A stretch of 7,145 bases of DNA, taken from contig CAMWQK010000039.1 in NCBI GenBank assembly GCA_947176445.1, positions 1 to 7,145 of the forward strand. Reading direction: 5' to 3'. This document shows positions 1-5,782 of the stretch, piece by piece. The notes beneath the pieces were generated by a model that was not told where the DNA came from, did not search any database, and saw only the letters and a program-made list of their open reading frames with translations. The stretch comes from an uncultured Clostridia bacterium (lineage in GTDB: Bacteria > Bacillota > Clostridia > Christensenellales > Borkfalkiaceae). The translations under genes were made by a program, and so were the position numbers. Each line of letters starts with the position of its first letter. The first letter of the stretch is position 1.

Positions 1-1310
1 CCGTTGACCTCCTTCACGCTGCCGTCTGCGTTATACTCCGCATAGCGGTACAGGGGCGCCATCCCCCATTCCTTGCCGAGCGGCGTCATCGTCTCGCGGA
101 AGGTCACTACCTTGTCGAGCCCTTCGCTCAGCATAGCAACCTCGCCCGAAGTGAAATACAGCGCCTGCCCCTTGTTGGAGAGCGTCGTCGGGCTGGGCGA
201 AATGCCGTAGCCTCTGTCGCCCGCATTGTTGACGGGCTTCGAAGTCACCTGCGAGAGGCGCACAAACTCGGTGAACGCGTCGCGCGTGGACGGAAGCGGA
301 TACAGCGTCTGATTTGCAAGGTATTCCGCGATCGCAGCGTCGCTCGCATGCGCCTCCACGTATTTTTTATCTTCGAAGGAGAGAATGTCGCTCTCCGCAT
401 ACGTCGTGCCGTTGATCGTCGCGCCCGCAGTTCCCGTTACGAGGTAATTGTCCGTATCGTCGCCGAGCACGAATTTATACTGACTGTCCGCATCGTCCCA
501 TTCGAGGCAGTCCCCGCCCACCGACCAGCCGTAGGAGAACCACCACTCGCTCAGATATCCGTAGCGGGACGAGGAGGAGCTGTTGTATTCCTTGGTGAAA
601 ATCTTCGAAAGCTCGCGAAGCTCCTCCCAGTTCATCGCGATCTGATCGTTAAAGACGTGGTATTTGCCGTCTGCGCGTGCGACCATGCCCGAGACGGGAG
701 CGGTATTATATACATAGTAGCCGTGCGGCAGAACGCCCGCGGGAAGCTCCGCCTCTGCGGCAGAGATGACATTGACTTTCTGATCGTTGAAGAGTGACTT
801 ATTATAGTAGATCATCGTGGGTCTGACCGAGTACGGCACGCCGAGCAGGTCGTTGTCGCCTCCGCCTTCGCCCGTCACGGGATTTACGCGATAGAGGTTG
901 AGCAAGCTCGTGTAGATATCGCTCAGACTGAAATCCCCGTCGCCGTTCCGCTCTTCCTCGGTGACGTAATCATCGATGTTCGCAAGCAGCCCTTGCAGCG
1001 CAAAGCCCTTGAATACCTTCTCTTCGATCTGAACAACGTCGGGCACGGACGTGCCCTGAAGCGTGGACGACAGCCCCGAGGTGTACCCCGCGGCCTGACG
1101 CTTTAAGTCTACATAGATATTATCCTGATTTGTCTCGTTGTACTCGTCTACGATCTGCCCGATGACTCTCGAATTGTTCGTGTCCACCTCGATCCAGAAA
1201 CTCAGACGGATTTTTCCGCGAGAACGCTCATCTTCGCCGCAGGCGGTGAGTGCGGGAAGTACCATGAGCGAGCACAGTCCCAAAGCAAGTAATCTGTTCC
1301 TCTTCTTCAT
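1..1310 (-). CDS. ABC transporter substrate-binding lipoprotein, carbohydrate type (partial, C-terminus off the left edge)
   Basis: This is the extracellular ligand-binding component of an ABC importer, most likely for a sugar or oligosaccharide. The 436 visible codons are open from an ATG at 1310 to the window edge. The N-terminus is a lipoprotein signal: basic MKKRNR, a hydrophobic stretch, then the lipobox LTAC with the lipidated Cys at residue 24 followed by Gly. The mature part starts with KIRLSFWIEVDTNNSRV, as in family 1 solute-binding proteins, and later has GVPYSVRPTMIYYNKSLF (about 157-174), typical of the MalE/UgpB-like fold. Further on, GQGALYFTSGEVAML matches the usual 'G.aAM' hinge-side segment. 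The start is supported by AAGGAGG seven bases upstream. No permease gene is visible; permeases would be expected beyond the left edge. A dockerin/EF-hand-like acidic loop at residues 120-131 is unusual. The family call is strong; the ligand is unknown. Confidence 0.9.
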   Translation of the reverse strand, partial: MKKRNRLLALGLCSLMVLPALTACGEDERSRGKIRLSFWIEVDTNNSRVIGQIVDEYNETNQDNIYVDLKRQAAGYTSGLSSTLQGTSVPDVVQIEEKVFKGFALQGLLANIDDYVTEEERNGDGDFSLSDIYTSLLNLYRVNPVTGEGGGDNDLLGVPYSVRPTMIYYNKSLFNDQKVNVISAAEAELPAGVLPHGYYVYNTAPVSGMVARADGKYHVFNDQIAMNWEELRELSKIFTKEYNSSSSSRYGYLSEWWFSYGWSVGGDCLEWDDADSQYKFVLGDDTDNYLVTGTAGATINGTTYAESDILSFEDKKYVEAHASDAAIAEYLANQTLYPLPSTRDAFTEFVRLSQVTSKPVNNAGDRGYGISPSPTTLSNKGQALYFTSGEVAMLSEGLDKVVTFRETMTPLGKEWGMAPLYRYAEYNADGSVKEVN

Positions 1311-1372
1311 CACAAAGCCTCCTTATTTAACCGAAAAAATTTCCCTGAAAATGTTTAATTTTCTCATTTTCG

Positions 1373-1401
1373 ATTATAATACCGCTACCCGAAACAGTCA
1401 A
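1373..1401 (-). promoter_or_regulatory. Sigma-A promoter of the substrate-binding protein gene
   Basis: On the minus strand there is a -35 TTGACT (1396-1401), a 17-bp spacer and a perfect -10 TATAAT (1373-1378). Transcription should begin near 1366, giving a leader of about 56 nt that ends in the AAGGAGG ribosome binding site. The match to consensus is direct; activity is inferred. Confidence 0.82.
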
Positions 1402-1480
1402 TAAAAATCATAATTTTTGATATCGGCAAAGATAAAACATCAACATTGCTCATAAAACGAACATGAAAGAACAAATTTTT

Positions 1481-1519
1481 TATTTTTTAACGCAAAAAGT
1501 TGTATTTTTGAACGCAAAA
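1481..1519. promoter_or_regulatory. Candidate AraC-type operator: 17-bp direct repeat, 22-bp period
   Basis: TATTTTTTAACGCAAAA at 1481-1497 recurs as TATTTTTGAACGCAAAA at 1503-1519, with 16 of 17 bases identical. The repeats begin 22 bp apart, about two helical turns. AraC-family proteins bind through two helix-turn-helix units and often recognise direct repeats at about this spacing. The site lies 14 bp upstream of the -35 box of the araC-family gene, and its nearer copy is about 120 bp upstream of the predicted start of the divergent substrate-binding protein transcript. A third, inverted CGCAAA core (1547-1552) overlaps the araC promoter spacer and could mediate autoregulation. The repeat is seen; binding by the adjacent AraC protein is inferred. 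Confidence 0.6.
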
Positions 1520-1533
1520 TTTTTCTCAGCGCA

Positions 1534-1562
1534 TTGACAAACAAAATTTGCGCGCTTATAAT
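1534..1562 (+). promoter_or_regulatory. Consensus sigma-A promoter of the AraC-family gene
   Basis: A perfect -35 TTGACA (1534-1539), a 17-bp spacer and a perfect -10 TATAAT (1557-1562). The expected transcription start, about 7 bp after the -10 box, is near 1569. This is the A of the ATG start codon, so no leader and no ribosome binding site would be present on the mRNA. Confidence 0.87.
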
Positions 1563-1568
1563 AGCCGT

Positions 1569-2375
1569 ATGGACCTCGGAAAGAAATATAAAGAGCTACA
1601 ACTTGAAAGCCTGAGAGACACGTCCGACTACTTCCACGCGGAAAAATACGTGACGGACGGCTATTTCGTGCACTTTCACCGTAACAGCGAAATTTACTGC
1701 GTCTACGACGGAGAGGTGAAGGCGAGCATCGGCGAGGAAGAGTTCACTCTTCGCGCGGGACAGGCGCTTTATATCGCCGAGCTCACCCCGCACGCCTTCG
1801 AAGCCTCGGAGAATGCGACGATCGGCTTTGTCCTCATCGGCAGCCGATTTATGCAGACGTTTTCCACCCTCTATCCGAACCGCACACTCCCCCTGCTTCT
1901 CGATGACACAAAAAAGAACGAAGCGGTGTTTGACTGCGTCGATATGCTTGCGGGAAAAAATCGGGAATTTACCATGCTCGAAAAGTTCGGCTATACCGAT
2001 CTCCTGCTCCAACATATCATCGACGGGTACGGCACACAGCCCGAAGCGGTCGGCAAATCGAAAAACGTGCTCATCCTCGATATCATTCAATACATTTACG
2101 ATCACTACGACAAGGATCTATCCCTCGTCGCCATTGCCGAAAAGTTCAACTATGCGCCCATCTCGCTCAGCCACCTCTTCTCCAAGTACGTACACATCGA
2201 CATTCGCTCCTTCATCTCCAACGTGCGGCTGCAAAAGGTGCTCTCCATGCGCGACGATCCCGCCTATCAGGATAAGACGCTCATCGAGATCGTCTCTATG
2301 TGCGGCTTTAACAGTGTGTCCAGTTTTTACAGAGCTTATAAAAAGAATGCGGAACTTCATATGGAAGAGACGTAA
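1569..2375 (+). CDS. AraC-family transcriptional regulator with N-terminal cupin domain
   Basis: This 268-residue protein is a typical two-domain AraC regulator. Residues 25-80 form a cupin-like sensor domain, with VHFHRNSEIYCVYDGEV (34-50) and LRAGQALYIAELTPHAF (61-77). Residues 168-262 form the DNA-binding domain. The first helix-turn-helix is near 185-208 (LSLVAIAEKFNYAPISLSHL) and the second near 236-260 (IEIVSMCGFNSVSSFYRAYK), the latter with the characteristic CGF.S.S.F.R.YK signature. It probably senses a sugar-derived ligand and controls the divergent transporter gene and perhaps itself. I chose ATG 1569 over the in-frame TTG at 1548. The TTG lies inside the promoter spacer and cannot be on a transcript from that promoter. 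There is no Shine-Dalgarno before ATG 1569, which fits leaderless translation. The gene is convergent with the GH-D gene and shares a terminator with it. Confidence 0.93.
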   Translation: MDLGKKYKELQLESLRDTSDYFHAEKYVTDGYFVHFHRNSEIYCVYDGEVKASIGEEEFTLRAGQALYIAELTPHAFEASENATIGFVLIGSRFMQTFSTLYPNRTLPLLLDDTKKNEAVFDCVDMLAGKNREFTMLEKFGYTDLLLQHIIDGYGTQPEAVGKSKNVLILDIIQYIYDHYDKDLSLVAIAEKFNYAPISLSHLFSKYVHIDIRSFISNVRLQKVLSMRDDPAYQDKTLIEIVSMCGFNSVSSFYRAYKKNAELHMEET

Positions 2376-2376
2376 G

Positions 2377-2411
2377 AAAACCCCGTCGGTCAAGGTAACC
2401 GACGGGGTTTT
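2377..2411. terminator. Bidirectional intrinsic terminator between convergent genes
   Basis: A perfect 10-bp GC-rich stem, CCCCGTCGGT (2381-2390) with ACCGACGGGG (2398-2407), and a 7-nt loop. It is flanked by AAAA on the left and TTTT on the right, so either strand reads as a hairpin followed by Ts. It begins one base after the araC-family stop codon and lies 15 bp beyond the stop codon of the GH-D gene. Confidence 0.9.
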
Positions 2412-2426
2412 ACGTGTGACATAGTA

Positions 2427-3932
2427 CTATTCAAACTTCAAAATTATTGCCAGTGCGGACTTATCACGCCCGTTCCAAGCCTTTTTCAGCGTTTTTTCGT
2501 CCACTGTAAAGCCGTTCTCCGTCCGCGTGACGTCGCCCGAAATATCGACCGTCTCGCCGCTGAGAACGCTTCTTGCCGTAATGCGACCGAACGAAATCCC
2601 CCTCTCCCATACAAACGTAAAGCGATCCGCCATGCCGAACACCGCAATGCAGGTCGGCTTTTTTTGTATCGGGCACACGACCTCTCCGCCGATGTATCCG
2701 CGCTTTCCGCCTACCGTACGCGGAAGCGCCGCAACGGAATACGCGCCGTTTGGATGGAGCGCGCACACGGCAAACGGCTTTTGCCCAAGCTCCCCTGCTC
2801 TTACTTCGGGGAACGGCGTATTGCGCGAGACGGCGCAGGGCGCGCCCTGCTCGATGCGATTCCCGTTGGCGATCTGATACCATACTTCGTCCGCCCCGTA
2901 AACGTAATCGTCAAAGAGAATTTCTTCGCTCGCGTATACTTCCCCGCCGGCAAACGGCGGTGCGATCCGTTGCCAGAGGATCGCCGCTTCCACTTCCTGC
3001 AAGCGCTCACTGTCATCCCATCTGTCCACGCCGACGCCGTAGCCCGAACGCATGATCCCCGCCTGACAGCCGAGCGCCGCCGCAAGATACATTTCGTCCT
3101 CGACATTGAGGTACCCCTTTGCAAAGCGCAGAAGGTGTGCCGTGCGGTCAAGCGTCGAAGCGATTGAGTGCGCAGGCAACACGTCGTAAGTGCGGAACAC
3201 TTCACTGTACGAGACGGCAATTTCCGCAAGGGAACACAGCTCGCGATTGCCTTTGAACCTGCCGTATTCACTCTTCTCTACACCCGCCTCTACGCCGTTG
3301 AGCGGCGGGCAGCAGATCGCGTGCTCGACGACAAGCTCGGGATAGAGCTTCTCCGCCGTTTCGCTCAAAGACCTGCGAAAATTATTATCGTGCTCGCTTG
3401 TTCCCCAATCCACCTTCCAATAGGATACGCCCGCGTACTTGCTCCAAAGAATACGCTCCCGCCAATACGCTTCGTCCTTCTCGGAAAATGGCTCGAGATA
3501 ATTCTTGCCGCACCGCTGCGCCGAAACCCAGATGCCGAGCCCCTTCCAGCCGCACGCCTTTACCCTGTCGCTGAGCGCCTTTAACCGCTCGGCGGGATCT
3601 CCTTTGGCGAACGGAAAGCGCTCTTCGCTCAATTTGAGCGAGCCGAACGCGTCGCGGCGGTCGGCGGGATGTACCCCGTAAGGAACATCCCAGCCGTCGT
3701 CGAACATGAGATACAAATCACTGCGGATTTCGCCCCACTGCGCGGCAAAACCGTTCCTGCCGAATACCGCCTCCTCATTGATCACAGAGCGCGCCTCTCG
3801 CGCACCCTGATCGCCGACAAACTGCGGCGCTACCCCGCGCTCCTTCGTATAGGAACGCTCGGCAATATAGTTCTGTGTGAGCCAGGTGCACCAATAACCG
3901 TGCTGCGCACCCTCCTTTTTTATCTTTTTCAA
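2427..3932 (-). CDS. Clan GH-D (alpha-galactosidase-like, GH27/GH36-related) glycoside hydrolase, cytoplasmic
   Basis: This 501-residue protein resembles clan GH-D retaining glycosidases such as alpha-galactosidases. Landmarks in order are: FDDGWD (77-82, the DDGW motif after strand 2); GWKGLGIWVS (128-137, strand 3); YWKVDWG (171-177), where D175 is the likely nucleophile in the K-x-D motif; VVEHA (201-205); and FRTYDVLP (246-253), where D250 matches the acid/base of the 'R..gD' motif. A beta-rich C-terminal region follows (about 395-501). It lacks the large N-terminal sandwich domain of classical GH36 enzymes and starts almost directly with the barrel (HGYWCTWLTQ). There is no signal peptide, so it should act on imported glycosides. 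The start is TTG, supported by GAGGAG six bases upstream (3939-3944). It has its own promoter and terminator and appears monocistronic. Clan assignment is fairly secure; family and substrate are not. Confidence 0.78.
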   Translation of the reverse strand: MKKIKKEGAQHGYWCTWLTQNYIAERSYTKERGVAPQFVGDQGAREARSVINEEAVFGRNGFAAQWGEIRSDLYLMFDDGWDVPYGVHPADRRDAFGSLKLSEERFPFAKGDPAERLKALSDRVKACGWKGLGIWVSAQRCGKNYLEPFSEKDEAYWRERILWSKYAGVSYWKVDWGTSEHDNNFRRSLSETAEKLYPELVVEHAICCPPLNGVEAGVEKSEYGRFKGNRELCSLAEIAVSYSEVFRTYDVLPAHSIASTLDRTAHLLRFAKGYLNVEDEMYLAAALGCQAGIMRSGYGVGVDRWDDSERLQEVEAAILWQRIAPPFAGGEVYASEEILFDDYVYGADEVWYQIANGNRIEQGAPCAVSRNTPFPEVRAGELGQKPFAVCALHPNGAYSVAALPRTVGGKRGYIGGEVVCPIQKKPTCIAVFGMADRFTFVWERGISFGRITARSVLSGETVDISGDVTRTENGFTVDEKTLKKAWNGRDKSALAIILKFE

Positions 3933-3938
3933 ATGTTG

Positions 3939-3944
3939 CTCCTC
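3939..3944 (-). promoter_or_regulatory. Ribosome binding site fixing a TTG start for the GH-D gene
   Basis: GAGGAG on the minus strand lies six bases before TTG 3932. There is no in-frame ATG or GTG before the conserved HGYWCTW segment, so the TTG is the best start. A second purine-rich run, AAAAAAGGAGGG, occurs within codons 4-8 but has no suitably placed in-frame start after it. Confidence 0.72.
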
Positions 3945-3967
3945 ACTTTCATTTCAAGCCTGTCTCC

Positions 3968-3995
3968 ATTATATCATGAAAAAAGCAATTTTCAA
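3968..3995 (-). promoter_or_regulatory. Sigma-A promoter of the GH-D glycosidase gene
   Basis: On the minus strand there is a -35 TTGAAA (3990-3995), a 16-bp spacer and a -10 TATAAT (3968-3973). The -10 is preceded by TGA, giving the extended -10 form TGnTATAAT. Transcription would begin near 3961, leaving a short leader of about 28 nt. No AACGCAAAA-like repeat was found here, so control by the neighbouring AraC protein is not indicated. Confidence 0.78.
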
Positions 3996-4047
3996 TCGTC
4001 AACTATCCCGATTGCTGTCAAAAGTATCCTACTCCTTCGCGAAGTAC

Positions 4048-4079
4048 AAAAAAGCCTCTCCCCGATAATGGAGAGAGGC
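4048..4079 (-). terminator. Intrinsic terminator of the GH13-methyltransferase-corrinoid protein operon
   Basis: Read on the minus strand, GCCTCTCTCC (4079-4070), a 6-nt loop and GGGGAGAGGC (4063-4054) form a 10-bp stem with one G-T wobble. Six Ts follow (4053-4048). It lies about 33 bp past the stop codon of the corrinoid protein gene and upstream of the GH-D promoter, separating the two transcription units. Confidence 0.9.
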
Positions 4080-4112
4080 GCTTTCTTTTTCACCGTAAAA
4101 TGACTTTTCCTT

Positions 4113-4745
4113 TCAGGCAAAGCATGCCCTTGCCCATTCGGCCGCCGTCGCCGCATCGGGCGTATACGCGTCCGCGCCGATCTCATCTGCAAACGCCTGC
4201 GTGACAGGCGCACCGCCGACCATGATCTTTACCGTATCGCGAAGCCCCGCCGCCTTGAGTGCGTCGATCGTCTCCTTCTGCGCCACCATCGTCGTCGTGA
4301 GCAGCGCAGAGAGACACACGATATCGGGCTTATACTCCTTCACCGCCTCCACCACGCGCTCGGGCGGGCAATCGACGCCGAGATCGATAACCTGAATGCC
4401 CGTGCCCTCGATCATCATCTTGACGAGGTTCTTGCCGATGTCATGGAGATCGCCCTTGACGGTGCAGATGAGCGCCGTTCCGACGGGTTCGACTCCCGCC
4501 TGCGCGAGCGCGGGCTTTAACACGTTGAGCGCCGCGTTCATCGCGCGCGCCGTGATGAGCACTTCGGGAACAAAGATCTCGTTCTTCTTGAACCGCTCGC
4601 CCACCGCGCTCATACCGGGGATGAGCGCCTTGATGAGAATGTCGTTCGCCGCCGTGCCGTCTGCAAGCTCTTCCTGCACAAGCGCCGAAAGCTCGCGCGG
4701 TCTACCGCGCTGTAACAATGCCGAAATATCTTCAAATCTGTTCAT
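4113..4745 (-). CDS. Methyltransferase cognate corrinoid protein (MtbC/MtmC/MtaC type)
   Basis: This cytoplasmic protein carries a corrinoid cofactor that shuttles a methyl group between methyltransferases. Its 210 residues match the usual size of the family. A helical cap domain comes first (about 1-85; ALIPGMSAVGERFKKNEIFVPEVL at 40-63 is typical, with the Met-rich tract reading ARAMNAAL). The B12-binding Rossmann domain follows (about 88-205). It contains the signature D-x-H-x-x-G as GDLHDIGKNLV (98-108), where H101 is the lower axial cobalt ligand, then CLSALLTTT (144-152) and GGAPVT (177-182) for nucleotide-tail binding. The ATG has AGGAGG six bases upstream (4752-4757). It starts 18 bp after the stop codon of the UroD-like methyltransferase gene, its likely direct partner. 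Family assignment is very secure; the methyl donor and acceptor are unknown. Confidence 0.95.
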   Translation of the reverse strand: MNRFEDISALLQRGRPRELSALVQEELADGTAANDILIKALIPGMSAVGERFKKNEIFVPEVLITARAMNAALNVLKPALAQAGVEPVGTALICTVKGDLHDIGKNLVKMMIEGTGIQVIDLGVDCPPERVVEAVKEYKPDIVCLSALLTTTMVAQKETIDALKAAGLRDTVKIMVGGAPVTQAFADEIGADAYTPDAATAAEWARACFA

Positions 4746-4763
4746 GGTTTGCCTCCTCTCTTA

Positions 4764-5777
4764 TCATTGCCCTTTTTTGCTGTTGTATTCTTCCGCAGCG
4801 CGGAAGAATGCGCGAATGTTTGCCCACGGGGTGAGCGGCGGGATATCGCAGCCCGAGGAGAGCACAAAGTTGGAATACTTTCCGCAGTCGTTGAGGAGCG
4901 CTGTCGTCTCCTCTGCGACTTTTTCTTCCGTGCCCGCAAGGAACACCCCCGCGGGATCGACGTTGCCCATTGCAATGACGTCTGCGGGAATCGCCTTCAT
5001 CACGTCGCGCATATCGACGGCGTTGCCGAAGTGGAACGCCTTGCAGCCGGTGGAGACGATCCCTTCCATCATGCGCACCGTACCGCTGCCGCAGTTGTGA
5101 TAAAGAACGAGGAAATTTTCGTCCTGACATGCGTCTACAATCCGCTTGACGTACGGATGAGAGAACTCCTCCGCAAGATCGGGCGAAAGCATGCCTGCGA
5201 GCGGCTCGGCAACGAGTACGCCGTCTGCACCGCTCTCCTTATATGCCTTGATATAGTCGATGAGGAACTGCGTACTCTTTTCGAGCACCGTCTTCAACAT
5301 GTCGGGGTCTTCGAAGCAGAGGATCATTGCCTCCGTCACGTCTACAAGTCTGCCCGCAAGCGAGAACGGTCCGATGACGCCCGCGAACACGGGACGATCG
5401 GTAATCATCGTCTTCGCCTTTGCAATCGCGTCGAGATAGATCCCCGCGCGGCAGCTCTTTACGGACGGCACTTTGAGCGCTTCTGCCTCTTCGGGCGTCG
5501 TTACGATCGCGCCCACCACCGTAGGCACTTCCCCGTCCGAGACCTTTACGCTCGAACCGAAGCACTCCGCCTCGACGGAGAGATCCATGAGCGAGACGGA
5601 AGCGAGCGAATCGACTGCATCCGCCACGAGCTTCATGCCGCGCGCCTGATATTCCGCGCTCGAAATGAGCTCTCTCACCGTGATTCCCATCATCTGAATT
5701 GCGGGATAGGAAAGCACGGGAAAAGGTTTTTTACATTCGGAGGCTTTCACGCCCTCCAACCACTGATACATATTCAT
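4764..5777 (-). CDS. UroD-fold corrinoid-dependent methyltransferase (MtaA/MtbA-like)
   Basis: This is a uroporphyrinogen-decarboxylase-fold protein of the methylcobamide methyltransferase branch rather than a haem enzyme. The zinc-site pattern of that branch, H-x-C-Xn-C, is present. Numbered from the GTG at 5786, it is LYHNCGSG (H230, C232) and SSGCDIPP (C313), with 80 residues between the two cysteines. VIGPFSLAG (137-145) and the segment around GADGVLVAEPLAGMLSP (186-202) also fit the family. It likely moves a methyl group to or from the corrinoid protein encoded 18 bp downstream. The chosen ATG at 5777 gives 337 residues and has AAGGAG eight bases upstream; the GTG at 5786 overlaps that site and is less likely. 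The upstream GH13 gene stops five bases before this ATG, so translation is probably coupled. No coenzyme M metabolism is visible, so the acceptor could be another thiol or tetrahydrofolate. Confidence 0.9.
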   Translation of the reverse strand: MNMYQWLEGVKASECKKPFPVLSYPAIQMMGITVRELISSAEYQARGMKLVADAVDSLASVSLMDLSVEAECFGSSVKVSDGEVPTVVGAIVTTPEEAEALKVPSVKSCRAGIYLDAIAKAKTMITDRPVFAGVIGPFSLAGRLVDVTEAMILCFEDPDMLKTVLEKSTQFLIDYIKAYKESGADGVLVAEPLAGMLSPDLAEEFSHPYVKRIVDACQDENFLVLYHNCGSGTVRMMEGIVSTGCKAFHFGNAVDMRDVMKAIPADVIAMGNVDPAGVFLAGTEEKVAEETTALLNDCGKYSNFVLSSGCDIPPLTPWANIRAFFRAAEEYNSKKGQ

Positions 5778-5782
5778 ATTGC

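Larger units (their letters stand above)
1311..1568. other. AT-rich divergent intergenic control region
   Basis: About 258 bp without a supportable gene, between the substrate-binding protein and araC-family genes. It carries both promoters and the 22-bp-period repeat. A weaker repeat, ATAAAAC at 1432-1438 and 1452-1458 (20 bp apart), lies between the transporter promoter and the main repeat and could be an accessory half-site pair. No riboswitch-like fold was recognised. Confidence 0.8.

Noticed and set aside
348..797. Plus-strand open frame of 149 codons
   Set aside because: It is antisense to the continuous substrate-binding protein frame and has no ribosome binding site or family signature.
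1548..1568. Upstream TTG start adding seven residues to the AraC-family protein
   Set aside because: The TTG lies between the -35 and -10 boxes of a perfect promoter and would not be on the transcript; no ribosome binding site supports it.
2427..3932. Firm naming of the GH-D enzyme as alpha-galactosidase (melA/rafA)
   Set aside because: Only clan-level motifs are visible; sequence around the active site does not settle the family or substrate.
3933..4112. Cobalamin riboswitch or other structured RNA near the corrinoid genes
   Set aside because: This gap contains only the operon terminator and the GH-D promoter. A regulator of the operon would lie upstream of the GH13 gene, outside the window.
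4764..5777. Annotating the UroD-fold protein as uroporphyrinogen decarboxylase (HemE)
   Set aside because: It has the H-x-C...C zinc site of corrinoid methyltransferases and sits next to a corrinoid protein gene; no haem gene is nearby.
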